Numbered from the stretch's first letter, positions 1 through 10,021 are shown. The stretch: 39,664 nt of DNA from Chloroflexota bacterium (GCA_021813655.1 JAKAJU010000089.1:1-39664), one strand, 5' to 3'. Program-made: numbers and translations. Notes: a model not told the origin generated them from the letters alone.

Positions 1-363
1 ATCTTGGAGCTCGCGCGCGCCGGCTACTACCGCGCCGTGACGGGCGGGCGGATCGGGATCGGGGCGACGGAGCGCGAGCAGGCGCTCATCCTCGCGGAGG
101 CCCGCCTCGGGTTCCGTGCGCCGGCGTTCTTCGGGGAGATCCTCACGGTGGAGGTGCGGACCGCCTCGATCGGCCGCAGCTCGTTCACGATGGAGTTCCG
201 GCTCACGGCGGACGAGAACCCGTACGGGCACGCGCGGCTCGTTGCCACGGCCTCGACGGTCCAGGTCGGCTTCGACTACGACGCGGGCCGGGTCGAGCCA
301 CTCCGTGGCGACATCGTCGCGGCTCTCGAGGCCTTCGAGGGACGACGGCTCCGCGGCGCCTGA
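1..363 (+). CDS. Hotdog-fold acyl-CoA thioesterase-like protein, 5' end probably outside the window
   Basis: ORF open from the window edge to the stop at 361-363; translation (ARLGFRAPAFFGEILTVEVRTASIGRSSFTMEFRL...ARLVATASTVQVGFDYDAGR) resembles 4-hydroxybenzoyl-CoA thioesterase family proteins. Confidence 0.7.
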   Translation: MLELARAGYYRAVTGGRIGIGATEREQALILAEARLGFRAPAFFGEILTVEVRTASIGRSSFTMEFRLTADENPYGHARLVATASTVQVGFDYDAGRVEPLRGDIVAALEAFEGRRLRGA

Positions 364-365
364 CG

Positions 366-1805
366 ATGACCGACGCGCGCGGGCGCTCCGTGCGCCTCTC
401 GACCGCCCAGCTGGCGATCCTCACCGTCGTGGCGGTCGCGAGCCTGCGGAGCCTCCCCGCGATGGCCACGTACGGCCTGGGCAGCGTCACCCTCTACGTG
501 ATCCCCGCGATCGTCTTCCTCGTCCCCACGGCGCTCGTCTCGGCCGAGCTCGCCACGGGATGGAACGGCGGCGTCTACGTCTGGGTGCGTGAGGGGCTCG
601 GAGACCGGCTCGGGTTCCTCGCCATCTGGCAGCAGTGGGCGCCGAACATCCTGTGGTTCCCCGTCCAGCTGGCGTTCATCGCCGCGAGCCTCGCGTACGT
701 GGTGGCCGATCCCGCGCTCGCCGGGTCGGGCGCGTACACCGCGGCGGTGATCCTCGTCGTCTACTGGTCGGCGACCCTCCTCACGCTCCGGGGCGGGGGC
801 CTCTTCGCCCGAGTCGGATCGATCGGCGGCGTCGTGGGGACGATCATCCCCGGCCTCGTCCTCGTGCTCCTCGGTGCCGCCTGGCTCGGGACCGGCCATC
901 CGAGCGAGGTCCCGCTGCAGCCGCCCGACGTCATCCCGCCGTTCACCGGGTTCGCCGGCCTCGTCCTGGTGGTGAGCAACTTCGTCGCGTATGCGGGGAT
1001 GGAGATGAATGCGGTCCACGCGAACGAGATGGGGGACCCGGGCCGGCAGTTCCCGCGCGCCATCCTCGTCGGCTCGGTCGTGATCGTCGGCATCTTCATC
1101 CTCCCGACGATCGCCGTCGCGATCGCGGTGCCTCCGGCCTCGCTCGGGCTCGCGGATGGCATCCTGGTCGCCTTCCGCACGTTCTTCGACGCCTTCGGGA
1201 TCGGCTGGTTGACGCCCGTCTTCGCGGCGGCGGTCGCCTTCGGCGCGATCGCGTCCGTCGTCACGTGGATCGCCGGACCGTCCAAGGGTCTCCTTGCGGC
1301 GGCGCGGACCGGGCTCCTCCCTCCCGCGCTCCAGCGCACGAACGCCGCCGGCGTCCAGGTGGCAATCCTCGCCGTGCAGGGCGCCGTCGTCACGCTCCTC
1401 GCCCTGCTCTTCGTCGTCGTGCCGGATGTCGACACCGCGTTCTTCACGCTCGTCGACATGACCGCGGCGGCGTACCTCGTCATGTACGTGCTCATGTTCG
1501 CCGCGGCGATCAGGCTCCGCCGGTCGGCGCCTCAGGTCGTCCGATCGTATCGGGTGCCCGCCCTGCCCCTCGTCGCCGGGACCGGCATGGTCGCTTCCGT
1601 CGCGGCGCTCGCGCTGGCGTTCGTGCCGCCCGCCGACCTCACCGGGATCCCACCGCACCTGTACCCGATCGTCATCGGGGGCGTCGTCGTCGGTCTCGCG
1701 GTGCCGGCCCTCATCCTCCCGCGCGTGCGTCGGGCCAGCTGGGACCTGCGACCCGCTGCCGACGTCACAGCGGAGCGCCGGGCGATGCTCGTCCACCGGG
1801 ACTGA
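366..1805 (+). CDS. APC superfamily amino-acid permease, GadC/glutamate-GABA antiporter-like
   Basis: 479 aa, multiple hydrophobic helices; N-terminal LSTAQLAILTVVAVASLRSLPAMATYGLGSVTLY and FLAIWQQWAPNILWFP typical of the GadC-like group. Confidence 0.85.
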   Translation: MTDARGRSVRLSTAQLAILTVVAVASLRSLPAMATYGLGSVTLYVIPAIVFLVPTALVSAELATGWNGGVYVWVREGLGDRLGFLAIWQQWAPNILWFPVQLAFIAASLAYVVADPALAGSGAYTAAVILVVYWSATLLTLRGGGLFARVGSIGGVVGTIIPGLVLVLLGAAWLGTGHPSEVPLQPPDVIPPFTGFAGLVLVVSNFVAYAGMEMNAVHANEMGDPGRQFPRAILVGSVVIVGIFILPTIAVAIAVPPASLGLADGILVAFRTFFDAFGIGWLTPVFAAAVAFGAIASVVTWIAGPSKGLLAAARTGLLPPALQRTNAAGVQVAILAVQGAVVTLLALLFVVVPDVDTAFFTLVDMTAAAYLVMYVLMFAAAIRLRRSAPQVVRSYRVPALPLVAGTGMVASVAALALAFVPPADLTGIPPHLYPIVIGGVVVGLAVPALILPRVRRASWDLRPAADVTAERRAMLVHRD

Positions 1806-1854
1806 TCCGCCCAGCGGCCGCGCCGCGTGACGGGGCGGGTCGCGAGACGATCGG

Positions 1855-3123
1855 TCAGCCCGCGTACCGGCGGAAGACAGCCACAGCGTTCTGTCCGCCG
1901 AAGCCGAAGCCGTTGACCATGGCGGTGTCGACCTTCGCCGGCCGGGCGACGAGCGGCACGTAGTCGAGGTCGCACGCCTCGTCTGGGTTCTCGAGGTTGG
2001 CGGTCGGCGGGATCACCTGGTCGCGGAGCGCGCCGATCGCGGCGAGGACGCTGGCGATGCCGGCCGCGCCCACGAGATGGCCGACCATCGACTTCGGCGA
2101 GCTGATCGCGAGCTTCCGCGCTGCGGGCCCGAACGCCGCCTTGATCGCACGCGTCTCGGTCACGTCGTTGAGCGATGTGGACGTCCCGTGGGCCACCACG
2201 TAGTCGATCTCATCCGGCGCGACGCCCGCGTTGCGCATGGCCATGCTCATCGCGCGGGTGGCGCCGCGCCCGGTCGGCTCCGGCGCGCTGATGTGGAACG
2301 CGTCGGCCGTGAGCCCGCCGCCGAGGATCTCGACGATCGGCGTAGCTCCGCGCGCGAGTGCGTGCGCGAGCGACTCCACGATGACGGCCCCGCCGCCCTC
2401 GCCGAGGACGAACCCGTCGCGGTCGCGGTCGAATGGCCGCGAGGCGTGCGCCGGATCGTCGTTGCGCCTCGACAGGGCACCCATGTTGCCGAGCGCCGCG
2501 AGCGCCATCGGCAGGACCGGCGCCTCCGACCCGCCCGCGATCACGACGTCCACCTCGTCCGTCGCGATGAGGCGCAGGGCGTCATGAAACGCGAGGATCG
2601 AGGTCGCGCACGCTGCGGACTGGGTCATCACCGGCCCGGTGAGGCCGTACTCCATCGACAGCATGCACGCGCCCATCGACGCGGAGAGCGCCGGGATCGC
2701 GAACGGACTGACGAAGCGCGGACCCTTCTGCTCACCGACGTGCGTCCCGTCGATCACCTGCTCGAGACCGCCGCCGCCCGTGTTCATGACGACGGCGCAT
2801 CGGTCGCGCTGCTCCTGCGACATCGCTTCGAAGTCGATCCCTGCGTGGGCGACCGCCTCCTTGCCCGCGGCCATGGCGAAGTGGACGAAGCGGCTCATCC
2901 GGCGCGCCATCTTGGGATCCATCCCGGTCGCCGGGTCGAAGTCGATCACCTCCGCGGCGATCCGGACCTCGTAGTCGGACGCGTCGAAGCTGCGGACGTG
3001 CCGGGTCCCCACCACGCCGCCGACGAGGTTGCGCCAGTAGGTCGGGAAGTCGTTCCCGATCGGCATGACGGCTCCGAGGCCAGTGACGACGGCGCGGCGC
3101 GCGGGATCCTGATTGGGCGGCAC
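1855..3123 (-). CDS. fabF: Beta-ketoacyl-ACP synthase II (FabF-type), copy 1
   Basis: Ketosynthase Cys (SAACATS), His (VAHGTSTSLND) and His (KSMVGHLVGAAG) present; ORF track starts at 3171 but GTG at 3123 (VPPNQDPARRAVVTGLG) fits family length better. Confidence 0.9.
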   Translation of the reverse strand: MPPNQDPARRAVVTGLGAVMPIGNDFPTYWRNLVGGVVGTRHVRSFDASDYEVRIAAEVIDFDPATGMDPKMARRMSRFVHFAMAAGKEAVAHAGIDFEAMSQEQRDRCAVVMNTGGGGLEQVIDGTHVGEQKGPRFVSPFAIPALSASMGACMLSMEYGLTGPVMTQSAACATSILAFHDALRLIATDEVDVVIAGGSEAPVLPMALAALGNMGALSRRNDDPAHASRPFDRDRDGFVLGEGGGAVIVESLAHALARGATPIVEILGGGLTADAFHISAPEPTGRGATRAMSMAMRNAGVAPDEIDYVVAHGTSTSLNDVTETRAIKAAFGPAARKLAISSPKSMVGHLVGAAGIASVLAAIGALRDQVIPPTANLENPDEACDLDYVPLVARPAKVDTAMVNGFGFGGQNAVAVFRRYAG

Positions 3124-3298
3124 GGCGACTCCTCGAATGGGCCGGGCACCCCACCCCCGGACGGCGGTCATCCTACCAGCGTGGAACGGCCGGACAGCGC
3201 TCCGCTCGGCGGTCGCGCCCCTCCCGGGTCCGCGCCCACGCCATTCCCGGGACGCGGTCTCGTCCCTCTCGGGACCGCCGTTGCCCTTGTCGCGCTGG

Positions 3299-3982
3299 CT
3301 ACTTCACGTACGTCCCGGCGCACGGCTTCCCGTCGATCGCGCCGAGGACGATGCGGAAGACTGCGGGGTCGGTGAGCAGCCGCGCGTGTGTCGGGCCGGT
3401 CATCCGGACGTTGCACGCGCCGTCCACGAGGCGCGACGCCGACGTGGGGACGAGCCCGTCCGTCGTGCTGTAGACGCTCGTCCACTTCGTGGGCCCCGGC
3501 GTCTCGTCGCCGGCGTTGAGCGCTGTGAGGAAGTCGGACGTCGGGCAGAGCTGGCCGCCGTTCGAGACGTTCGCGAGACACGCGATCGGCAGTCCTTTCT
3601 GGGGGGTCCCGAGCGAGACGTACACGGTCACGACCCGCCGGCCGCCGTCGTAGCGCACGTACTGGCGGCTCGAGAGGCCGCCCATGCTGTGGCCGACGAT
3701 CGCGACCTTCGTCCAGCCCCGCGCGGCGACGACGTCGCGGATCACCTTCGCGTTCACGACGTTGTCGTTGCCCGGCAGCTTCACGATCACCACCGTGTGG
3801 TTCCGCTCGCGAAGGCGCGCCGCCATCGTGAAGAAGCCCGATGGCGACCCGTTGAACCCGTGGACGAGCACGACGGGCAGTGGCGCGGCGGCCTCGGCCG
3901 GAGGGACCGCCGAGACGGGCGCGATGGCGGCCGCCGTCGCGAGCGCGAGGCCGGCCGCCGCGGCGCGGAGTCCGGTCCTCAT
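3299..3982 (-). CDS. Secreted alpha/beta-hydrolase (lipase/esterase)
   Basis: Signal-peptide-like N-terminus MRTGLRAAAAGLALATAAAIAPVSA, VVLVHGFNGSP oxyanion region, GHSMGG nucleophile elbow; ATG overlaps the TGA of the upstream fabF by 4 nt. Confidence 0.85.
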   Translation of the reverse strand: MRTGLRAAAAGLALATAAAIAPVSAVPPAEAAAPLPVVLVHGFNGSPSGFFTMAARLRERNHTVVIVKLPGNDNVVNAKVIRDVVAARGWTKVAIVGHSMGGLSSRQYVRYDGGRRVVTVYVSLGTPQKGLPIACLANVSNGGQLCPTSDFLTALNAGDETPGPTKWTSVYSTTDGLVPTSASRLVDGACNVRMTGPTHARLLTDPAVFRIVLGAIDGKPCAGTYVK

Positions 3983-5250
3983 GCGCCCACGTAGCGCTTG
4001 AAGATGACGGCGGCGTTGTGACCCCCGAGGCCCACGTTGCACGAGAGTGCATAGCGGACCCGGGTCTCGCGCGAGGCGCCGGTGAGGACGTTGAGCCCCG
4101 TGGCCGCGATCTCCGGGTCGACGACGCGCGTGTTCGTCGTCGCCGGGACCACCTGGTTGTGGATGGAGAGGACCGTGGCCAGCCCCTCGAACGATCCGCA
4201 CCCGCCCATCATGTGGCCGGTCATCGACTTCGTCGCGCTGACGAGGACGTCGGGCGTGTGATCGCCGAAGACGTCCGCGATCGCCTGCGCCTCGCGCAGG
4301 TCGCCCACCGGCGTCGAGGTCCCGTGCGGGTTGATCATGTCGACCTCGTCGGCCGGGACGCCGTACCGATCGAGCGCGATCTGCATCGCTCGGCGGACCC
4401 CGTTGCCGCGCTCGATCGGCTGGATGAGGTCCCAGGCGTCTGCAGTCGAGCCGTAGCCGACCACCTCGGCGTAGACCTTCGCCCCGCGCGCCCGCGCGTG
4501 CTCGAGATCCTCGAGGATGAGCGCGCCGCCGCCCTCGCCGAGCACGAACCCGTTGCGCGTGACGTCGTACGGGCGGCTGGTGGTCTCGAGCCCCTCACCG
4601 GGAAGAGGCGTCCCCATCCCCCGCATGTTCGAGAACCCGATGTACGCGATGTCGCGGATCGGCGTCTCCACGGACCCGGCGATCGCCGCGATGATGTCGC
4701 CGCGCTTGATCGCCTCCGCTGCCTCGCCGATGCAGTTGGTGCCCGTGGAGCAGGCGGTGACGATGCACGTGTTGAGCCCGCGGATCCCGGTCTCGATGGC
4801 GATCTGCCCGGATGCCGTGTCCGGGAGCATGTTCGCGATGAAGAACGGGCTCACCGCCCGGGGGCCCCTCGTGTCGCGGATCTCCACGTTGTCGATGAGG
4901 AGCTCCGGGCCGCCGATGCCGGACCCGAAGATGACCCCGAGGTCGTCGCGGTTCTCGTCGGTGACCTCGAGGCCGCTGTCCGCGAGCGCCTGCTTGGCCG
5001 CCGCGACGCCCATCGGGACGTTGCGCGCGGTGCGCCGGACCGCCTTGAAGTCCATCCAGCCCGTCGGGTCGAAGTCGACCTCGCCGGCGGCCTGGCAGTC
5101 GAGATCCGTCGGGTCCCAGCGGGTGATCCGCCGCAACCCGGATCGGCCGTTGACGAGGTTCTCCCAGACGGTGTCCACGTCCTGGCCGACCGGGCTGATG
5201 ACGCCGAGGCCGGTGACGGCGATCCGTCGTGTGGGGTCGGGCTTGCGCAC
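3979..5250 (-). CDS. fabF: Beta-ketoacyl-ACP synthase II (FabF-type), copy 2
   Basis: RRIAVTGLGVISPVGQDVDTVWENLVNGRSGLRRITRWD; Cys (TACSTGTN), His (NPHGTSTPVGD) and His (KSMTGHMMGGCG) all present; GTG start. Confidence 0.92.
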   Translation of the reverse strand: MRKPDPTRRIAVTGLGVISPVGQDVDTVWENLVNGRSGLRRITRWDPTDLDCQAAGEVDFDPTGWMDFKAVRRTARNVPMGVAAAKQALADSGLEVTDENRDDLGVIFGSGIGGPELLIDNVEIRDTRGPRAVSPFFIANMLPDTASGQIAIETGIRGLNTCIVTACSTGTNCIGEAAEAIKRGDIIAAIAGSVETPIRDIAYIGFSNMRGMGTPLPGEGLETTSRPYDVTRNGFVLGEGGGALILEDLEHARARGAKVYAEVVGYGSTADAWDLIQPIERGNGVRRAMQIALDRYGVPADEVDMINPHGTSTPVGDLREAQAIADVFGDHTPDVLVSATKSMTGHMMGGCGSFEGLATVLSIHNQVVPATTNTRVVDPEIAATGLNVLTGASRETRVRYALSCNVGLGGHNAAVIFKRYVGA

Positions 5251-5286
5251 GTTCGTTGCTCTCCTGTGGGACGCGATGGGCGCGGG

Positions 5287-6240
5287 CTAGAGGGAGACCT
5301 CGGCGAGCCCGCCGGGGCCGGCGGGGTCGTCGAGAGCGATGACGGTCGCATCAGGCGCGATCCGCCGGATCAGTCCGGTGAGAACCTTGCCGGGACCCAC
5401 CTCGATGAACGTGTCCACGCCGTCGGCCCGCATCCGCTCGACGATCGCGACCCAGTCGACGCCGCGCGTGAGGTGCTCGACGAGCTCGGTGCGGGCGCCG
5501 TCGGCCGTCGCGATCGGTGCGGCTTCGGCGTTCGAGAGGAGCGGCGGACGTGGGTCGGCGACAGGGATCGACGCCAGCGCCTCGGCCATCCCGGCCGCGG
5601 CGTCCGCCATGAGCGGCGAGTGGGCGGCCACGGAGACGGGGAGCTCGATCGCGCGCCGGGCGCCGGCCGCCTTCGCCGCGGCGAGCGCGGCCTCGACCGC
5701 CGGGCGCTCGCCGGAGAGCACGACCTGGCCCGGGGAGTTGCGGTTGGCGACGGTCACGATGCCCGTCGTGGCCCCGGCCGCCACCACCTCCGGGAGGCGG
5801 GCGTCGTCCAGGCCGATGAGCGCGGCCATGGCCCCGGGCCGGCCGGCGCCCGACGCCTGCATGAGGTCGCCGCGGATCCGGACGAGACGGACCGCATCGG
5901 CGAGGGTCAGCGACCCGGCCGCGACGAGCGCGGAGTACTGGCCCATCGAGTGGCCGGCCGCGTAGGCCGGCGCGAGCGGCGGGAGCCCCGCCGCCGCGCG
6001 GCGCTCGCGAAGCGCTTCGAGGTAGGCGATCGATGCCGCCACGAGCGCCGGCTGCGCGTTGCGCGTGAGGTCGAGCTGCTCTGGCGGGCCGTCCCACGCG
6101 ATCCGCGAGATCGACTCGCCGAGCGCGGCGTCGGCCTCGGCGAAGGCGGCCGCCGCCGCGGGCGATGCGGCGGCGAGCGCCGCGCCCATGCCGGGCGACT
6201 GCGACCCCTGGCCGGGGAAGACGAATGCGATCGATGCCAT
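5287..6240 (-). CDS. fabD: Malonyl-CoA:ACP transacylase
   Basis: IAFVFPGQGSQSPGMG; GHSMGQYSAL active-site motif; 317 aa. Confidence 0.93.
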   Translation of the reverse strand: MASIAFVFPGQGSQSPGMGAALAAASPAAAAAFAEADAALGESISRIAWDGPPEQLDLTRNAQPALVAASIAYLEALRERRAAAGLPPLAPAYAAGHSMGQYSALVAAGSLTLADAVRLVRIRGDLMQASGAGRPGAMAALIGLDDARLPEVVAAGATTGIVTVANRNSPGQVVLSGERPAVEAALAAAKAAGARRAIELPVSVAAHSPLMADAAAGMAEALASIPVADPRPPLLSNAEAAPIATADGARTELVEHLTRGVDWVAIVERMRADGVDTFIEVGPGKVLTGLIRRIAPDATVIALDDPAGPGGLAEVSL

Positions 6241-6314
6241 GCCTGCTCCGTTGGCTCACGGTCCGAAGGGCCGCGGTCGATGCAGCGTAGTCCCGTCCGC
6301 CTCGACCGTCGCCT

Positions 6315-6338
6315 GACACGTGCATATGTGCACGTATC
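6315..6338. promoter_or_regulatory. Inverted repeat (GACACGTGCatatgtGCACGTATC), candidate operator between fabD and the MarR gene
   Basis: Perfect ACGTGC-N6-GCACGT (6318-6335), extended by matching GA/TC pairs after one mismatch; 27 nt upstream of the MarR ATG. Confidence 0.65.
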
Positions 6339-6362
6339 GGTCGCCTCGGATACGCTCTGCTC

Positions 6363-6968
6363 ATGGCAGCCCACCCCGACCATCCCGACCGCCGCCGGCC
6401 GTCCGCGCGGCGCACGCCCCTCCCGCGCCACCCCGCCGAGGAGCTCTACGGCGAGCTCTCCGGGGCCGTCGAGACCGCCGGTCGCCGCGTGCAGGACCCG
6501 CGCGAGGTCTCCGGCCGGATCGCGATGGGCCGGGCGCTCTGGCGCGAGCTCGTCATCGGGTTCGCCGTCCAGCTCGGCGAGATGCGCCTGGGATTCACGC
6601 AGCTTGCCGCCCTCTACGTCCTGTCCGACGCGGAGACTCTGCGGGTCGCGGAGCTCGCCGAGGCGATCGGGCGGTCGCCGTCGGCGACGAGCCGGCTCGT
6701 CGACGGCCTCGCCCGGCGCTCGCTCGTCGAGCGGACCACCGACTCGACCGACCGGCGCCAGCGGAGCGTGACGCTCACCCGGCGCGGGCGCCTGCTCGTC
6801 GCGGTGGTCGACCGTGCGCGGGCGGCGCAGTTCCTGCGCGTCGTCCGGCCCTTGCCGCCCGCGGAGCGCGCCGTGGTCGCGATGGCGGTCGCAGCTCTCG
6901 CGACCCGCGCCGTCACGCGCCGCGGTAGGCTCATCAAGGCCCCGGAAGGGGGCCCCGGCCCGGCCTGA
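6363..6968 (+). CDS. MarR-family transcriptional regulator
   Basis: Winged-helix segment LYVLSDAETLRVAELAEAIGRSPSATSRLVDGLARRSLVERTTDSTDRRQRSVTLTRRGRLL. Confidence 0.9.
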   Translation: MAAHPDHPDRRRPSARRTPLPRHPAEELYGELSGAVETAGRRVQDPREVSGRIAMGRALWRELVIGFAVQLGEMRLGFTQLAALYVLSDAETLRVAELAEAIGRSPSATSRLVDGLARRSLVERTTDSTDRRQRSVTLTRRGRLLVAVVDRARAAQFLRVVRPLPPAERAVVAMAVAALATRAVTRRGRLIKAPEGGPGPA

Positions 6969-6978
6969 GAGCCGGGCC
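6957..6978 (+). terminator. Stem-loop GGCCCGGC-ctgaga-GCCGGGCC spanning the MarR stop codon
   Basis: 8-bp perfect stem with 6-nt loop; no following T tract, so terminator function is uncertain. Confidence 0.3.
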
Positions 6979-7012
6979 GTCGGATCGCTCGAGCTGGGGG
7001 CGGGGGAGCCGC

Positions 7013-7777
7013 GTGCAGTCCTTCATCGTCGTCGGGCCGCTCGTGCTCGTCCTGGCGCTCGCCCTCGCGATCCTGCTGCCACGGATCGCCGAGCGCTTCG
7101 TCCCCGCCAAATACCGCGAGGCGAACCTCCGCTCGTCGCTGGCCGTCAGCAGCTCGATCACCGCCCCGTTCATGATCTTCCTGGGGTTCATGATCGTCAT
7201 GCTCTGGACCCAGATGAACGCCGCCAGCACGGCGGTCCAGAACGAGGCCGACTCCCTCCGCAACATCGATGCTCTCGTGGACCAGCTCGGTGTCGGGACC
7301 GCCGACCGGGTCCGCGCGGACATCGTCGCGTACGCGACCGCGGCGGTCGACGAGTGGGACGCGCTCGCGGACGGCCACACGACCGCGAGCGCGGAGGGCG
7401 CCTTCCGGGCGGTCCGCGACGAGATCCTCGCGCTCGCCCAGAGCGGCCAGGAGGGCGTGCTCGTGGAGCACGCTGTCTCGCAGGTCCTCGCTGCCCAGAC
7501 CTACCGCTCCGAGCGGATCACGGCAGCGCAGAGCGACCTGCCGCCGGTCCTCTGGATCGTCCTGCTCATCGGGACCGCGCTGTACGTGGCGTACATCGTC
7601 CTGACCGACACGGGTCCGCTGGCGAGCCGCTTCGCGATCACGTTCGTCGCACTCGGCGTCATCGGCGTCTCCCTGCTCCTCGTGTTCATGCTCGACAACC
7701 CCTTCCGAGGCGACATCCGGGTGGGTCCAGCGCCCTTCGAGGCTCTCATCGACGGGTTGACGACGACCGTCCAGTGA
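7013..7777 (+). CDS. DUF4239/bestrophin-like membrane protein
   Basis: N-terminal TM, central AVQNEADSLRNIDALVDQLG helix region, two C-terminal TM segments; pattern matches DUF4239-type proteins. Confidence 0.65.
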   Translation: MQSFIVVGPLVLVLALALAILLPRIAERFVPAKYREANLRSSLAVSSSITAPFMIFLGFMIVMLWTQMNAASTAVQNEADSLRNIDALVDQLGVGTADRVRADIVAYATAAVDEWDALADGHTTASAEGAFRAVRDEILALAQSGQEGVLVEHAVSQVLAAQTYRSERITAAQSDLPPVLWIVLLIGTALYVAYIVLTDTGPLASRFAITFVALGVIGVSLLLVFMLDNPFRGDIRVGPAPFEALIDGLTTTVQ

Positions 7778-7867
7778 CGGCGGACGGGACGGGCGAGCGA
7801 GCCTCGCGGGACGGCATCGCACCCGGGCTCGGAGGCCGGACGGCCGGGCACGCGGCCGCCGGGTCGG

Positions 7868-8215
7868 TCAGCGCAGGAGGGCGACCGACGCGAGGGCGAG
7901 GAAGGTCAGCAGCAGAGAGCCTCCGACGATGATCGCGACGAGCGCGAGCAGGAGGCGGACGTACGGTCGCTCGCGGGCGAGCGTCTCGGCGATCTCGGGG
8001 TCGCTCCCGCCGGGCGGCGGCGGAGCGTCCAGGCCCCGCGGCCGCTGGGAGAGCGGCGGCTGACGGGGGTCGCCCGCCGGGAAGCCCGGGAAGCCTCGTC
8101 CCGGCGATGCGGTCCCCGGCTCGGTCTCGACGGCGGGCGCCGTCGAGGCATCGGGCTCGGGCCCCGACGCTCCATCGTGAACGCCGGCGCCGTCACGCGC
8201 CGCGTCGTCGCCCAC
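7868..8215 (-). CDS. Hypothetical Pro-rich protein with C-terminal transmembrane helix
   Basis: 115 aa; Pro/Gly-rich N-terminus then LLLALVAIIVGGSLLLTFLALASVALL; ends 3 nt upstream of ilvD-side intergenic space. Confidence 0.55.
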   Translation of the reverse strand: MGDDAARDGAGVHDGASGPEPDASTAPAVETEPGTASPGRGFPGFPAGDPRQPPLSQRPRGLDAPPPPGGSDPEIAETLARERPYVRLLLALVAIIVGGSLLLTFLALASVALLR

Positions 8216-8218
8216 GGT

Positions 8219-9964
8219 TCAGTCCTCCGCTCGTCCCAGCGCCGCCGCGAGCCGTGCGCCGGTCGTGACCGCGCCCCGCGACGCCGAGCTCACGAGCGCG
8301 GCGTACTTGGCCATGACGCCGCTGCGATAGCGGGGCGCCGGTGGGGTCCACTCCAGGTGCCGCCGTGCGAGCTCGTCCGCGGAGACCTCGAGGTCCACCA
8401 CATGCCGGTCCACGTCGATGACGATCGTGTCGCCCTCCCGGACGAGGCCGATCGGGCCGCCGAGCGCGGCCTCCGGCGCGACATGCCCGATCATCAGGCC
8501 GTGGGTCCCGCCGGAGAAGCGGCCATCGGTGATGAGCGCGACGGACTCGCCCAGACCCTCGCCGACGAGCGCGGCCGTGACGCTGAGCATCTCCTGCATG
8601 CCGGGTCCGCCGACCGGGCCCTCGTAGCGGATGACGACGACGTCGCCGGACCTGATCCGGTTGGCGCGGACCGCGTCGTAGCAGGCGGTCTCCGAGTCGA
8701 AGACCCGCGCCGGCCCGCGATGGTGGCGCCGCTCGTGGCCCGCGAGCTTCACGACGCAGCCGTCCGGTGCGAGCGAGCCCCGGAGGATCGAGAGCCCGCC
8801 GACCGGCTTGATCGGCGTCTCGATCGGGACGACGACCTTCTGGTCCTCGGCCGCGACCGCGTCCTCGGCGATCCGGGCGATCGTCCGGCCGTCCACCGTC
8901 GGCAGGTCGCCATGGATCAACTCGAGCTTGAGGAGCTCGCGCATGACGAGACCGATCCCGCCGGCCTCGTACATGTCGGCGGCCGTGTACCGGCCGCCGG
9001 GCACCATGTCGGCCACGATCGGCGTCCGGTCGGCGATCGCCCCGAACTCGTCGATGTCGAGTCCGATCCCGTACTCGTGGGCGATCGCGAGCAGGTGGAG
9101 GACGCCGTTCGTGCTCCCGCCCGTCGCCGCGACCGACGCGATCGCGTTCTCGATCGACTTCCGGGTGATGAACCGGCCGGGCCGGACGTCGTCGCGGACC
9201 AGGTCCATGACGATCTCCCCGGTCCGGCGCGCGGCAGCGTCCTTGGCGGGATCCTCGGCCGGGATCCCGTTGAGGCCGGCCGGCGAGATCCCGAGGAACT
9301 CGCAGGCGGTGCTCATCGTGTTCGCCGTGTACTGACCGCCGCACGCGCCCGCGCCGGGGCACGCGACGTTCTCGACCTCGTACAGCTCGTCGAGGGTCAT
9401 CTTCCCGGCCCGGTAGGCGCCGATCGCCTCGAAGACGGTGACGACGGTCGCCTGTCGCTTCCCCTTGTACATCCCCGGGTAGATCGTGCCGTTGTAGAGC
9501 ACCACGCCCGGGACGTCGAGCCGGCCGAGAGCCATGACCGCCGCGGGGATCGTCTTGTCGCACCCCACGAGGCAGACCAGCCCGTCGAGCAGGTGGCCGC
9601 GGACGACGAGCTCGATCGAGTCGGCGATGACCTCGCGGCTGATGAGGCTCGCCTTCATCCCCTCCGAGCCCATCGAGACGCCATCGGAGACCGAGATCGT
9701 GTTGAACTCCATGGGCGTCCCGCCGGCGGCCCGGATCCCCGCCTTCACGTGCTCGGCGAGCCGTCGCTGGTTGTAGTTGCACGGCATCGTCTCGATCCAC
9801 GTCGTCGCCACACCGACCAGCGGCTTCGCGAGGTCGTCGTCGGTGAAGCCGATCGCCTTGAGCATCGCGCGCGCGGCGGCGCGATCGGGACCTTCCGTCA
9901 GGGCGGCGGAGCGCCGCTTCGCCGGGTCGGTGGGCCTGTCGTACGGGTGGCGAGGCTCGGGCAT
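8219..9964 (-). CDS. ilvD: Dihydroxy-acid dehydratase
   Basis: 581 aa; [69 protein letters not shown]. Confidence 0.97.
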   Translation of the reverse strand: MPEPRHPYDRPTDPAKRRSAALTEGPDRAAARAMLKAIGFTDDDLAKPLVGVATTWIETMPCNYNQRRLAEHVKAGIRAAGGTPMEFNTISVSDGVSMGSEGMKASLISREVIADSIELVVRGHLLDGLVCLVGCDKTIPAAVMALGRLDVPGVVLYNGTIYPGMYKGKRQATVVTVFEAIGAYRAGKMTLDELYEVENVACPGAGACGGQYTANTMSTACEFLGISPAGLNGIPAEDPAKDAAARRTGEIVMDLVRDDVRPGRFITRKSIENAIASVAATGGSTNGVLHLLAIAHEYGIGLDIDEFGAIADRTPIVADMVPGGRYTAADMYEAGGIGLVMRELLKLELIHGDLPTVDGRTIARIAEDAVAAEDQKVVVPIETPIKPVGGLSILRGSLAPDGCVVKLAGHERRHHRGPARVFDSETACYDAVRANRIRSGDVVVIRYEGPVGGPGMQEMLSVTAALVGEGLGESVALITDGRFSGGTHGLMIGHVAPEAALGGPIGLVREGDTIVIDVDRHVVDLEVSADELARRHLEWTPPAPRYRSGVMAKYAALVSSASRGAVTTGARLAAALGRAED

Positions 9965-10021
9965 CGGGCGTCCTTCGGGCGGGTGGGGGAGCGGGCCGAG
10001 TGTACGACGGACGGACCGCCC

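Noticed and set aside
276-1796. Very long antisense ORFs throughout (e.g. 276-1796, 8193-10577, 17642-21391, 35116-38136)
   Set aside because: They lie opposite clear family genes, are Arg/Asp/Pro-rich, and are the expected shadow of GC-biased codon positions
1855-5250. FabF pair as a KS-alpha/chain-length-factor pair of a type II polyketide system
   Set aside because: Both copies retain the catalytic Cys; no cyclase or aromatase genes are nearby
7778-7867. GC-rich stem fragments between the DUF4239-like gene and the convergent small gene, as a bidirectional terminator
   Set aside because: Stems are short and several alternatives exist; no T tract, so not separable from background GC content
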